64,000 bases of DNA from Yarrowia lipolytica (GCF_001761485.1 NC_090772.1:2726501-2790500), one strand, 5' to 3'. Shown: positions 52,171 to 62,636, counted from the stretch's first letter. Notes: a model not told the origin generated them from the letters alone. Numbers and translations: made by a program.

Positions 52171-52569
52171 ATGTCTGACGTTGAATCCATGCACTCTGCC
52201 CACTCCGAGGAGGAGTCCTTCGACCACTCCAAGGACGAGGCCCCCGAGCACCATGAGGCTGCTGCCGCCGAGGAAGCCCCCAAGCCCGCCGAGGAGGATG
52301 ACGACATTGTTGTCAAGCCCGAGCGACTGTCTCGAGACGAGTGGCTCAATTCTCTGGATGCCACCTTCCACTTTGGCTCCAAGAAGCACCAGTCCATTCC
52401 CGATGACCTCAAGATCCCCATTGCCATCTGCTGTCTTCCCAAGGACAAGCGGCGATTTGTTATGGCCAAGCTTGCAAAGTGCCGACGACAGGTCCCTGTT
52501 GATGAGGAGGAGGTCAAGGCTCCCGTCGAAGAGAAGAAGGAGAAGAAGCACGCCGCTGGCCCTGAGTAA
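52171..52569 (+). CDS. Small acidic protein, probably highly expressed, unknown
   Basis: A 132-residue protein. Residues 1-50 are very acidic with His and Ala (SEEESFDHSKDEAPEHHEAA). Residues about 50-110 look folded (ERLSRDEWLNSLDATFHFGS; DDLKIPIAICCLPKDKRRFV; MAKLAKCRRQVP) and the tail is Lys/Glu-rich. Codons are strikingly uniform (GCC, CCC, GAG, AAG), unlike most neighbours, and the promoter has a clear TATA box, both signs of strong expression. I do not recognise the family. Confidence 0.75.
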   Translation: MSDVESMHSAHSEEESFDHSKDEAPEHHEAAAAEEAPKPAEEDDDIVVKPERLSRDEWLNSLDATFHFGSKKHQSIPDDLKIPIAICCLPKDKRRFVMAKLAKCRRQVPVDEEEVKAPVEEKKEKKHAAGPE

Positions 52570-54751
52570 TCAAGGGCGTTTAGATTGCATTAACATAGAA
52601 TAGAATACAGGTTGGGTTTTAAATATAAAAGCGAAGCAGTAGAAGCGGAATTGGACGAATGCAATATGAACAGACTGTAGATATTCTGAATGAATTGCAC
52701 AGCGAGGATACGACCATCATGTTCAAGAGGACCACTTCGACTGCACTCCTACTTTTGGATAGATGTATCTCCTGGACCAGGACCCTAAGACTGTTCACCT
52801 TGATTTACTCGGTGACTGTACTTGTACATTTCTCTTTGGTGAAGATGAGCTTCATTCAAAACACTTCTGTCGTGACGACACGGCTAAGACGCTAAATCGT
52901 CCTAGTGCGAAACTCTCTGGCTAAGATCTTACAGGTAAATACTTTTAGTGAGACAGATGATCTTATGAGTATTGCTTTTAGTGAGTCTCAAGATATGCAG
53001 TTAGCCGTGTGCTGAAAGAAGCCGCTAGTGGTGTTGAAATTAATAGCAAGTCGATTTTTATGGGCTTGTCAGGGAAGAAAAGCTCTCTCTTGCTACTTGT
53101 AGTGTGATTGACATACCTCCATCTGTATTGTATGTTCTACCTTTTGTGGACATCTGTCGGGGCTGGCTGCTAGCAGTGTCACCTCAGCTAGTCCGACCAA
53201 GGACATACAGCAACAACACTTGTATAGGTTGATGTCTTCTGAACCATTTTCAGGATGACACGTTCCTCACTCAATGCTGCTTCTCTCAGACTTGATCCCT
53301 TGTCATTTTAATGGTGGATGACGGGTGTCTTACTCACAACCAACTGGTGTATAACAAGGACTGCAAAAATTCGCCAAGAATCATCTGATCTAAACATGGG
53401 CATTCTCCATCTATTGTCTATGGGGACTGTAGTGTGACTCATGCCATGATTAACGGGAACGCGTGATAAATGGGTGGCTAACAAAAGTGAGTGGATATCG
53501 CGGAAACAGGGAGATAATAGAGACAACACATGCGATTGGGAGAAACATTTCGTATAGATCTAGAATCGGTCCTAGCAAACGATCTCCAACTATCACCGCC
53601 AGACTATTTGTCATGGAGCTAAACACTCCTGTCTCTGGTGCCAAACCATAACCATGTACTCATCCGAATATGTAACCCATGACTGACGGATCAAAGGCTG
53701 TTTTATCGTAGACGAGCTCTTGGGTCTCGAGGGCGTTAGACATGTTTCCGATCGGTGTCCGAGATGCTAGATGTGCCGCCTCTAGCCGCCGGAGAGTGGG
53801 GTTTGCACCATATCTGTAGGTATGTACAGCTCCAGTTGTTGCTGTCACCAACTTCTTCATCTAAAAACCCGATCCTGGTGTTATGGTACCCCAATTCGGC
53901 TGGACTAGACACCCGCAGCAAGTGTCTACGCCCATTATGGCTTCAATTAGACTACCGAATAAGAATATCATAGATTCTTGTGTTATTACTACGTTCCATA
54001 GACAAACCCATTCTGCCAAGAAAAAAACCATATGCAGCTGACCAATTGCCGAGGTCTGGGGTAGACACAGTGCATGTCGATTATGGGAGGCAAATCTGTG
54101 CTCAAAACACTTTCAATCGGACCTCAAGGATATTGACATACTACAGCTCGCTTCTAGGGCCGATTAGTCATCAGGAACACCCCTAACAGCCAACCTAACC
54201 ACCGTTGAGTCCAAATTTGTGCTTGAACTTTAATAAATTTCATGCGGCGTACAACTTGCATCTGAGACGCTTCCTGCACTTCACGCAACCTGCATTAACG
54301 CGCGCCCCGAACTCAAATACGCGGAGTTAAGAATGGGGGTGACAAGAGAAAATACCGTCATTTTGAGGACTTTGTGGATATTTTACAATATCGGTCGGTT
54401 ATTACCGACCCACTGAGTATAATTATCTAGTTTAAATTCTAATAAATGCACTAATCCCCGACTTGAGCGCATATCGCTCATCTCGTCTTTCCGTCTACAA
54501 TGGCCGGAGATGCAAAGTAGATTTTTCAACGGTGTCTGCGAGTAAGGAAGAGGGATTCCGTGTGACTCAGCTCTTGGCTCACCGTAGCGCCGTACACTGG
54601 CTCGCCCATAGATTGTCCCGTATATATATTGCACTCTAAGACCTCTTGGTACACAGCCGCACTTAGTCAGAGAGAGTAAAACACCTCACCCAAGGATTAA
54701 CCATCAATCCCTTATCTACAGTACAAGTACTGATACACCAACACCACAGCC
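52570..54751. other. Long intergenic region
   Basis: About 2.2 kb with no supported gene. Two adjacent minus-strand frames in one phase around 53450-53860 look like an old decayed coding stretch, but I cannot assign it. A dyad GGTCGGT-TATT-ACCGACC lies at 54393-54410. Confidence 0.5.
54393..54410. promoter_or_regulatory. CGG-N6-CCG dyad (candidate Zn2Cys6 site)
   Basis: GGTCGGTTATTACCGACC is a perfect 7-bp inverted repeat around TATT and contains CGG-N6-CCG, the spacing bound by Ppr1-type zinc-cluster factors. It lies about 342 bp upstream of the arrestin-like gene. Confidence 0.4.
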
Positions 54752-55702
54752 ATGTTTGTGCTCACCAACTCCAAAGCGGTGTTGCCATATCTGGGCGACT
54801 CGGAGGTCGTCGAGGACAATGTGGAGGGTCTCCATCTCCCCCCTCCAGAGGACGAACTACCCTCCTTCACACAGGCGATCCAACAACTAGCGCATGAGTC
54901 AACGCCGTTCTACCCGGCCATCAAAACCACAGACACAGACCTGCTGCAACTGGAGGAGCCGTTGACGATTGAGCTCGTGCAGAAATGTCCCCTGGGGTCC
55001 GGCACGCAGTCCACCTCCATCTGGTCCACCCAGGTGCTCAGCCCAGGCACCCATATGCCAGACATGGTCAGTTCGACACTCCGAGACGTGTGCATTCCCA
55101 TCCAAAACTCCACTCCAGAATCGGTCCATGGCTACCTGTCGTACTCGATACGAGTGTCCTATGTGGCCAGGCCCAAGAGCCGCTTTTTGAAGAAACCACA
55201 GAAAACCTCGGCTTTACTGCCTCTCACGATCCTCAGAAACGCCCCACAAAGTGATACAGATACAGACCGAGGAGCGCGCTATCTATGGCCCCAAAGAGCA
55301 GATGTGACCTTGCAATTGCAACACTCGAAACTCGTCAATGATATCATCAACCTCAAAATGCACGTGACTCCCCTCCAGGATTATCTCCCTGAAAAGAACG
55401 CCATCAAACTGAAAGGAGTCGAGGTGATTCTGACTCAACAAACAGGTTCAACCACAAGCACATATCCTCTGTTACGAGACATGAATCCGCCCAAGACTCT
55501 CGATTACTCACTAACCGTCAAAAATCTGCCTCTCAACTCATCCACATCTCCCCAGCATCCCTACCCGGTATCTCACCTGGTATCTACAACGCTTCGGTTC
55601 CAGTTTTGGGAAAACAACAAGGTCAAATATTACGATGTGCGATTCAAGACCAAGGTGTCTCTCAACCTCAATGGCGACGCTCCTCCTATTTATGCCACTT
55701 AA
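54752..55702 (+). CDS. Arrestin-like protein with C-terminal PPxY motif
   Basis: A 316-residue protein. It has beta-strand-like segments typical of the arrestin fold (LTIELVQKCPLGSG; HGYLSYSIRVSYVARPKS; SHLVSTTLRFQFWENNKVKYYDVRFKTKV), and the last residues GDAPPIYAT contain PPIY, a PPxY motif that binds WW domains of Rsp5-type ubiquitin ligases. The proline-rich LPPPEDELPSF near residue 28 is a second possible docking site. It may be a short arrestin-related trafficking adaptor. The fold assignment rests on pattern and the terminal motif, so it is tentative. A TATATATAT run lies about 125 bp upstream of the ATG. Confidence 0.6.
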   Translation: MFVLTNSKAVLPYLGDSEVVEDNVEGLHLPPPEDELPSFTQAIQQLAHESTPFYPAIKTTDTDLLQLEEPLTIELVQKCPLGSGTQSTSIWSTQVLSPGTHMPDMVSSTLRDVCIPIQNSTPESVHGYLSYSIRVSYVARPKSRFLKKPQKTSALLPLTILRNAPQSDTDTDRGARYLWPQRADVTLQLQHSKLVNDIINLKMHVTPLQDYLPEKNAIKLKGVEVILTQQTGSTTSTYPLLRDMNPPKTLDYSLTVKNLPLNSSTSPQHPYPVSHLVSTTLRFQFWENNKVKYYDVRFKTKVSLNLNGDAPPIYAT

Positions 55703-55846
55703 CTAATTATCTTTTTATGAAATGAGAAAACTGAGAAGCTGCCGTAGAGATCATGTAACGCCCCCTACGTAGAGCTTTGGATATGGCGATCGTTAATTAT
55801 ACAGAATCTAAATGGTATCGTGAGTTGTCATACGTCGTAGGTATGA

Positions 55847-56908
55847 TCACTTTCGTCCCGGGAAGGAGCCGTAACCAGTGGGAGCAAAAGTGACCAGGTT
55901 TCGGTTCAGATACTGAACCTCGGCAGCCACACCACCAGGAGCATCGTAGTCAGCAGTGATGACAGAAATAGAAGAGTAGCAGCCCCACTTGGTGACCACA
56001 TCTGTCTCATCAGGCAAGAAGCAGTCACCGTTGAAACATGCCCGCAGAGCGTCAGTCTTGAGGTTCTCGTCTTCATCAAAGACTCCACTGGTCTCGTTGA
56101 AGATAAGCTTGTAGGTGGCCGCTCCTCGTCCGGTCTGACGGGTGAAGATGGGCTTGGGGTCCACACACTTGCCAGTGGGATCAATATCTCCAACGTTGGG
56201 GAGGTTGACAGAAATGCCGACTCCGATGGGAAGCACAGAGGGTCGGCCCTTGGCGTTCTCCAGCAGGTTCTTGACAATGGCAGTGGAGGCCTTGGCGTAG
56301 ATCTTGTGGGCAGAAGTTTCGGAGTTGGAAGCGTTGGCGTAGTAGGTGTGGTCGTTGTTTCCGGAGAAGGCCACTGCAGGAACTCCTCGAAGAATAGAGG
56401 TGTACATGGCTCCCTCGGTTCCAGACAGAGTGTAGACGAAGGGGCCGAGGTTCCAGCCCTCGTTGGGTCCGGAGACAACGAGATCAACAGTAGTGTTGGG
56501 GTAGAACTTGGGCAGAGCGTAGTCAAAACCGAACGACACGGCGGCTCCAGGAGTGCCGTCAAAGTACCAGATGTGATCGTCTTTTTCGTCGTGAGCCCAA
56601 GAGGGAGCGCCAGCGGGGGCAGTCTGCCACTCGGCTCCCTTGGCCAGAGTAGCATTGGTAGGCAGGTTGAAGGTACCTCCAGTTCCGGACTGTTGCACAG
56701 CAGGAGCAAACATGAACACGTTGTAGCCCTCCTTCTTGAGAGCATCGTAGAAGGCCCGAATGTTGGCAGAGGCCCAGGAATCGTCGTTGGTAACGACGAT
56801 GGTGGTCTTGGAGTTCTCGTGGGGAACCGTGCTGTTGTGGGCAGTAGCGTTGGTCTGGGCCAGGGCCAGAGAAGCCAGACAGGGAACAATGAGAGAAGAC
56901 AACTTCAT
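55847..56908 (-). CDS. PHO2: Secreted SurE-type acid phosphatase
   Basis: A 353-residue protein starting with a signal peptide (MKLSSLIVPCLASLALA). The SurE metal site (VVTNDDSWASANIRAF, about 38-53) and the companion loop VVSGPNEGWNLGPF (about 147-160) are clear, and there are many N-glycosylation sequons (NAT, NST, NTT, NAS, NET). SurE proteins are metal-dependent nucleotidases or phosphatases. In Yarrowia the repressible acid phosphatase YlPho2 belongs here, which I name from memory. An in-frame ATG lies 27 codons upstream (56989), but the TATA box at 56966-56973 falls between the two, favouring the inner start. Confidence 0.87.
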   Translation of the reverse strand: MKLSSLIVPCLASLALAQTNATAHNSTVPHENSKTTIVVTNDDSWASANIRAFYDALKKEGYNVFMFAPAVQQSGTGGTFNLPTNATLAKGAEWQTAPAGAPSWAHDEKDDHIWYFDGTPGAAVSFGFDYALPKFYPNTTVDLVVSGPNEGWNLGPFVYTLSGTEGAMYTSILRGVPAVAFSGNNDHTYYANASNSETSAHKIYAKASTAIVKNLLENAKGRPSVLPIGVGISVNLPNVGDIDPTGKCVDPKPIFTRQTGRGAATYKLIFNETSGVFDEDENLKTDALRACFNGDCFLPDETDVVTKWGCYSSISVITADYDAPGGVAAEVQYLNRNLVTFAPTGYGSFPGRK

Positions 56909-56965
56909 TTTAGGAGGAGTAGGCGCTTTGTTGATTGGGCGGCAGTTAGTAGCCATCCAGTGGGG

Positions 56966-56973
56966 TTTATATA
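56966..56973 (-). promoter_or_regulatory. TATA box of the acid phosphatase gene
   Basis: TATATAAA on the minus strand, 58-65 bp upstream of the ATG at 56908. Confidence 0.6.
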
Positions 56974-58313
56974 CAGTTTCACGGTCCATTTATTGTCCAT
57001 ATCCGGAACCCATCAGGACATCCTATTTGATTAGGCCATCGATTGGTTTCTTTGTCTCGTTTAGTCTCTCTGGTCTCACCGACTAATCTTTTTCATCTTC
57101 AGGTCCACCTGCATGTGTGCGTTTTATCTGATCGGATCGTGAAAAGGCATTGACAGAGACAAGACATTGACACAGTAGGGTGGTAGATAGAAATGACTGT
57201 TGTCGCCTTTCTATTCATCAATTGAAGTCCAACACGCCCCACTGATCCTGTATTTGCCTACATGCCTCCCAGAGCGAACTAACTCAAGCTCTTCGGAGCT
57301 AGAGCCGCAGATTATCAGATCAATCTGCCGGAACTGAGACATGACTCGAGAGAATAAGAGGTGGTTGGGAGCAGAGCAGTGAATCATGGCCCGGAAACTT
57401 GGCACGTGTGCAGCTGAGACATTATTGCATCCGTGGGGCCCAGGAACATGCTGTGGTTAGACGCCGTTCCCTATCCACTACGGGCACTGGACGTCGGTGG
57501 AGATTCTAGTGAAGGAGGTGTCATTGTTGAGACCTACATCCAAGGTGCATTGAGGTGAGATATGGACATTAGTGGCCTTCAAGTTTCTCCACTCGAGGCG
57601 AGGTACTGACCGACACCCAACTCACCCCCGCCCGAGCCCCCGTGTAGCCGGACGCAGAAAAGTTAGGCCATGTCGATCCTCGACTGTTCCAGACCATCTG
57701 ATTACAATCTCACAAAGTCAATGCCGCATTAGCCGCCGTTGAAAATTAGGCGTTAACTGAATTGGTCGGGCGTGGACTGGGATGGTCGTTGCAAAGCAGT
57801 CTTGGACAGCAGCACTGGGGGCATCAGTCAGTCAAATTACCGGCTGAGACGGCCTTTGTATCAATTGCCAAAGGAGGAGTTGACCTCCCTTTCGTCTTCG
57901 CAACAAGTAATATCTTGCAATTAGTACTCACACTTGGTGAGACAGACTAGATGGCAGGCGTATTCAATCTTCGGGACAGTCAACAAGCTAAAAGTAGGCC
58001 GAAAGGAGTATCGAAATGACCGCAACAACTCGGTGATCCGAATCTGCTCGTTCTACCTGGTGCGGACATCTACCATCTAACACCATGGAACCGATTAGAC
58101 ATTCGCATAAGAGACAATGTGCATCTATAGACGAAATCGCCTTGTTTTTTGATTGAAAAACAGATGAACAACAACAATGCCAGTCAACAGAAGACGTTAT
58201 GAAGGGCTAAAGATCGGCAATAGCTACATTTTATGTACTGCAAAGTATCCAAAAGTGGTCTGCGTCGAGGTTTTCACAACAGAGTACTGGTGAACTGCCC
58301 AACAGTATGTACA
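56974..58313. other. Intergenic region upstream of PHO2, up to the LINE tail
   Basis: About 1.3 kb with no supported gene. GCACGTGTG at 57402-57410 is a candidate Pho4-type site about 495 bp upstream of the phosphatase ATG. Confidence 0.55.
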
Positions 58314-58426
58314 TTTTTTTTTTTTTTCTGCATATACATTCATTTAATTATAACTTTGCCGTGAAAGAATAACCTTTGAAATGAATGTACGCTTACACGA
58401 ATATTACTAATTAAACACGTTTAGTG

Positions 58427-58771
58427 TCATGGTCCAACTTGGCACGTACCTATTTCCAGTAAAAAAATCATAAAAAAACCTGGTTCAGTCCGTGTTGTAT
58501 GTTGGTCCACATAGCTTCGCGTGTTTGTTCGTTCATCGGGAAAACGCCACTCCAGTCTCCAGTTCTCTAATCTCAATCCTTCCATTGCCCTCTTCATTTG
58601 CATTGCCTTTGAAAACTTCTCCTTGTGGTTCTTCTTCGTCATTGGTTTGGTTCTGCGTCCCCTGTGGTGACTACGCGCCCTGCTACGCTGTTCTCTCGGT
58701 GGCCTCGGCCGCCTTTTACGCTTGCTACTGTGTCTACTCTCGCTCATCGTGAAGTGCTGGCGGTTGTCCAT
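58427..58771 (-). CDS. Possible LINE ORF3, small basic protein
   Basis: A 114-codon frame with ATG at 58771-58769, inside the last codons of ORF2 in another phase (38-base overlap with ORF2 coding). The product is very basic at its N terminus (SSKRKRRPRPPREQRSRARS; HHRGRRTKPMTKKNHKEKFS) and would look like a nucleic-acid-binding or nuclear-targeting peptide. Its second half runs through the 74-bp segment that is complementary to the ORF1 leader. In the truncated copy at 25943 the same ATG and first 17 codons exist but the frame closes early. It may be only an accident of composition. Confidence 0.35.
   Translation of the reverse strand: MDNRQHFTMSESRHSSKRKRRPRPPREQRSRARSHHRGRRTKPMTKKNHKEKFSKAMQMKRAMEGLRLENWRLEWRFPDERTNTRSYVDQHTTRTEPGFFMIFLLEIGTCQVGP
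58464..58537. repeat. 3' UTR segment complementary to the ORF1 leader
   Basis: Partner of 4366-4439: 74 bases identical in opposite orientation relative to the sense strand of the element. Confidence 0.9.
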
Positions 58772-61700
58772 CGTAGAAACACATCTGGGCTTCCTTCAGG
58801 AATTGAAGCAAACCCTGTTGGACATGTCCCAGGGTGGCGTCGTCCCCTGAGTACCGGAGGGATCTCTCCATCTTCCAGATCCCATAAGCCAATTCCCGCA
58901 GATATTTGCGTGTCTTGACTTGTTGATGTTTCCGGGGGGCGTCACTGTTCACATGCCCTGGGAAAGAGGGGAGTACTCCACATTTCGACTCGGTAAAGAT
59001 CCAGTCCTTTAGAGAGTCCACTGACGGAATCTTCATCCTGGTCAACATGGAAAGAAGAACTTCGCACTTGCAGAAGATATGCTCGTGCAGATCCTGAATG
59101 ATGGCCTTATCACAGAGCCCGCATCCTGGATTCTTCTTGGTGAAAACGTGGTCGTCAGGGTATCTCCATTTCACGAGCGGAAGTCGAGATATCCGCATGA
59201 GGTGAAGAACTTGTGCTTTGTTGGCGTCGGCGATGTAGTGTTTTCGAAGGTCATGCATTACCTCCTGCCAGACCATGTCGTCAGAGATGCCCCCGTAGTC
59301 GCTTCGTTGAGTCCACTTCTTCGGTCGTGCAAGTGTGTGTGGGAAGTTTGGCAAGTCGGGAGACGAGGTCTTGTGAAACATGAAGTTCTCTAGAGTAAGT
59401 GGTCCCATGCTCCACCGGAGGTGGTCGATTTCCGCTGTGGACACCATTCTGACCGGATGGTATCGTCTCGCGGCTGCGATGTCGACGTGTGCTTCCCGGA
59501 AAGATTCTGCTGCTCTCACGTTCACCTGGTTTCGTTCCCAGATTCTGTGATTAACTGTGTCTGTTGTAGAGGGCTCGTGATCTTCTCGAGGGTTGGCATG
59601 TTCCGCGGTGAGGGGCTTGTTGAGCTCGAAAGAAGCTCTGATTGCGTCTCGCATGGTGGGGGAGGCTGCGTAGCCCCAAGCTTGGCCTGTCGGAAAGCGG
59701 CAGTCGACGCGCTGGTGTGGCTTTTCCTGTGTGAGACTGTGAGTTCTGCTGTAGAACTGGAAGGTGCAGTCCCAAAGGGCCGGCGATGAGCCATGGAAGA
59801 ACCTGTAAGCCCGAGCGGCCTTCAGGCACACCATGAAACGTCCCATGTCCCGCAGGTTCAGTCCTCCTCTGCCTACCGGAGTTTGGATGAAACCATTGCT
59901 GAAGGTTTTGCGTGTTTTGTCGGGTGATAATTTGTTGATCTTGTCGCACGCTAGTTCGTTCAGCTCTCGGATGAAGGTGTTGTCGATCTGGCTGACGTAG
60001 GGTCCAAGGAAATTCAGTTTCGAGAAGAAGTAGATGTTGATCATCCACGCCTTGCTGTAATAGGGGAGACCCCATAGTGAAAGGCGTCGCAGCGACTCCT
60101 TGAGGTCCTCCTTGATCTGAGCGTAGTGCGTGTCCAACCTTTCGCGATTTCCGAAGTGTACTCCGAGGTACCGGAAAATGTTGTCAGATGTCCGGAGCGT
60201 CGGGGCCTGTCGTGTGTTGTTGTCGGTTGGCCAGGTGGCGTCAATTGTTCGCTGCCATTCTGCGTCAATAAAGGTTAGTGGAACAAAACAATCGGGGGGG
60301 CCGATCTTCTGAAGCACCGTCTTTGACGGGTTTAGTGTGAGGCCTGAGACCCGTTGGAAGAGGCAGAGCACTCTACCAACCGTGGCCACGTCCTGGATGT
60401 TGTTGAGGAACACCGCTATGTCGTCCGCGAAAGCCGACACCTTCATGTGTCCAGCTGCCACTGCCTCCGGGTGAGTAGGGGGTTGTGGCGGCCTGTGCCC
60501 AGTGGTGTGGTGGTGGGATAGTGGCAGGCCTGGGGCCAGTCCAAACATCTCTCGGTCCAGACGACGCACAAGTGCGTCTACTGCGATGATGAAGAGGGTT
60601 GGAGAGAGAGGGCATCCTTGTCTCACTCCGATCTTGATGCGGACTGGGCGAGATAGGACACCTCTGATGTTGATTCTCGTTACTGCGTTCTGTTGTACAG
60701 CTAGGATACGGTTGATCATCAGTTCCGAGACACCCACATTTCGAAGCGTCTTTATCACCCAACTCTGGCTGATAGTGTCGTAGGCTTTCCGGAAGTCCAG
60801 TGATCCTACGACCCAACCCATGTTCAGCTGGGAGTAGGCGTTGCAAAAATGATCCATGGTGTCGAGATTGTTAGTGATGTGTCGACCCGGTACGAAACCG
60901 TTTTGGGCGCCGTGAATGCTGTCCGGAAGAATGTTCTGGATGGCTTTGTTAATGAGCTGTGTGTAGATCTTCACCTCTGTGTTGATCAAAGAAATAGGCC
61001 TGTAGTTGGAGATGTCGGCCTGATCTCCCGACTTGTACAGTAGTTTGATGATAGCGGTGTTGCGTTCGGTGCTGATGGGCGAGTCGGCTCCAGCTTCGTT
61101 GTAGACGTCCGTCATCAAGTCCCCCAGCTCATCCCAGCAGTCGCGGTAGAACCTGTACGGGATGCCGTCTGGCCCTGGCGCGCTGTTGTGCGTAGACGCC
61201 TTGATGGTATCGAAGATCTCCTCCTTGGTAAAAGACGAGTCCAGGCTTGGGTTAGCTGTATTCACCCTCCGGGTTTCTTCGGGGAAGAGGTCTAAAAAGG
61301 CGCTGTCGTCGGTGTCGTTGATATCGGCAGCTCTGTCGAAGATGTTGTCAAAGTATCGAGCTGAGATGTCGCAGAGAGAGGAGGTGTCGGTCTTCACTCG
61401 GCCTTGGTGGTTCCGTAGGGAGTGGATCTCCATCTGTTGCTTGGATTGTTCGACCCGAGCATGGAGCATCGGGTATGGCTCGTTAGCTGGGTAGGCTTGC
61501 CAGTCTGAGGCTGTTGCCATGAGGGCCTCGCGGCGTCTGTTGTCTGGGTGGTTGGAATCTCGAAGTGCGCGGTTTTTGGCTTCCTGTTGGATGGTGACCT
61601 TAATGTTTTCTTTCAGGCATTGCAGCTTCAGGCTGGGCTTCAAAGGACCATATCGCTTCAGAATGGATTTGACGTGGAACTTGAGCCAAGCAATGTACTC

Positions 61701-62636
61701 TGTATCAAAAACCCACCAGGGCATCCTCCAGGTGCCTGGGCCTCTGTCTTGTCGCTGGGTGAGGTTGCCAAAGTTAAAGACGAATTGGACCGCGTGGTGA
61801 GAGGACTTCGTGATGTTGTGACCCTGCTTGTTGGTTACCAGTTGTGTGGATTTGATCCACTGTGAGAGTGTCGAAGAGATGTGCAGCTGATCCAGGCGCC
61901 TGCCAGCTCCGCGGCTGTTGTTGGTGTGAGTGTAGAGGCCTTTTCTGTGTTTGCTGATTAGAGTGTAGGTGTCTAGTAAGTCCCAGTTAGCTAAGAAGTC
62001 CTTAAGGTGAGTCGTCACTTTTTCGCCAATCCTGCCGTCGTTGGAGGCGACCGCGTTCCAATCGCCTGCCGCTATCAGGGGGTATTGGCAGGGATGGAGG
62101 CGTAGATAGTCGTCTAGTGACTGGTAGAACTGCCGGTTAGTGAAGGGGGAGGCTCCCTGCTCGTTTGGTGCGTATACGTTGATCAGCGATAGGTGTCTGT
62201 CGGTGCCTTTGATGTGCACGTCGGCCAAACACAGTCTGTTGTCTAGGGCTGGGAAGTATTCAAAAACTGTTGTAAAGTTTGTGATGGTGACGTTGTCGGA
62301 ATAGACTAGCCCCACGCCGACGCTTCTATTAGAAACACCAGCTGTGGAGCCGAGGAGGGTGTAGTGTCTGCCCCCCGGGTAGGGCGAGTTTGAAATGATT
62401 TGTTGAGCGGTTTGTAGGGAGGAGTCCACCCAGTTCGTCTCTTGAAGAAGGACGAGATCGGGGTAGTGAGTAGTTCGAATAATGTTTACAATGGTGTCGG
62501 GTAATCGGTTAAGCGCTTCCGCCATCTTAAAACCGCCGATGTTAGCCGTGATGACTTTAACATTCGGAGATTTCATTTTGGCCTGGGTGCTCTTACATGG
62601 GGCTTTAGAAGGGGTGGTAGTAGAGGTGAAAGACAT
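58734..62636 (-). CDS. LINE ORF2: endonuclease, reverse transcriptase, zinc knuckle
   Basis: A 1300-residue protein, apparently intact. Domains in order: APE-like endonuclease, about 25-270 (KVITANIGGF, LLQETNW, INVYAPN, AGDWNAV, SHHAVQF); linker; reverse transcriptase, about 480-770 (PGPDGIPYRFYRDCW at 487, DFRKAYDTI at 613, VRQGCPLSPTLF, and the catalytic FADD at about 732); and a C-terminal C-X2-C-X8-H-X4-C knuckle (CGLCDKAIIQDLHEHIFC, about 1169) as in L1 elements. No RNase H block is evident. ATG at 62636 sits two bases after the ORF1 stop, so translation may depend on termination-reinitiation. Confidence 0.95.
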   Translation of the reverse strand: MSFTSTTTPSKAPCKSTQAKMKSPNVKVITANIGGFKMAEALNRLPDTIVNIIRTTHYPDLVLLQETNWVDSSLQTAQQIISNSPYPGGRHYTLLGSTAGVSNRSVGVGLVYSDNVTITNFTTVFEYFPALDNRLCLADVHIKGTDRHLSLINVYAPNEQGASPFTNRQFYQSLDDYLRLHPCQYPLIAAGDWNAVASNDGRIGEKVTTHLKDFLANWDLLDTYTLISKHRKGLYTHTNNSRGAGRRLDQLHISSTLSQWIKSTQLVTNKQGHNITKSSHHAVQFVFNFGNLTQRQDRGPGTWRMPWWVFDTEYIAWLKFHVKSILKRYGPLKPSLKLQCLKENIKVTIQQEAKNRALRDSNHPDNRRREALMATASDWQAYPANEPYPMLHARVEQSKQQMEIHSLRNHQGRVKTDTSSLCDISARYFDNIFDRAADINDTDDSAFLDLFPEETRRVNTANPSLDSSFTKEEIFDTIKASTHNSAPGPDGIPYRFYRDCWDELGDLMTDVYNEAGADSPISTERNTAIIKLLYKSGDQADISNYRPISLINTEVKIYTQLINKAIQNILPDSIHGAQNGFVPGRHITNNLDTMDHFCNAYSQLNMGWVVGSLDFRKAYDTISQSWVIKTLRNVGVSELMINRILAVQQNAVTRINIRGVLSRPVRIKIGVRQGCPLSPTLFIIAVDALVRRLDREMFGLAPGLPLSHHHTTGHRPPQPPTHPEAVAAGHMKVSAFADDIAVFLNNIQDVATVGRVLCLFQRVSGLTLNPSKTVLQKIGPPDCFVPLTFIDAEWQRTIDATWPTDNNTRQAPTLRTSDNIFRYLGVHFGNRERLDTHYAQIKEDLKESLRRLSLWGLPYYSKAWMINIYFFSKLNFLGPYVSQIDNTFIRELNELACDKINKLSPDKTRKTFSNGFIQTPVGRGGLNLRDMGRFMVCLKAARAYRFFHGSSPALWDCTFQFYSRTHSLTQEKPHQRVDCRFPTGQAWGYAASPTMRDAIRASFELNKPLTAEHANPREDHEPSTTDTVNHRIWERNQVNVRAAESFREAHVDIAAARRYHPVRMVSTAEIDHLRWSMGPLTLENFMFHKTSSPDLPNFPHTLARPKKWTQRSDYGGISDDMVWQEVMHDLRKHYIADANKAQVLHLMRISRLPLVKWRYPDDHVFTKKNPGCGLCDKAIIQDLHEHIFCKCEVLLSMLTRMKIPSVDSLKDWIFTESKCGVLPSFPGHVNSDAPRKHQQVKTRKYLRELAYGIWKMERSLRYSGDDATLGHVQQGLLQFLKEAQMCFYDGQPPALHDERE

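Noticed and set aside
53450-53860. Two minus-strand frames in one phase, interrupted, that read like old coding sequence
   Set aside because: No family could be named, so neither a gene nor a specific relic is called.
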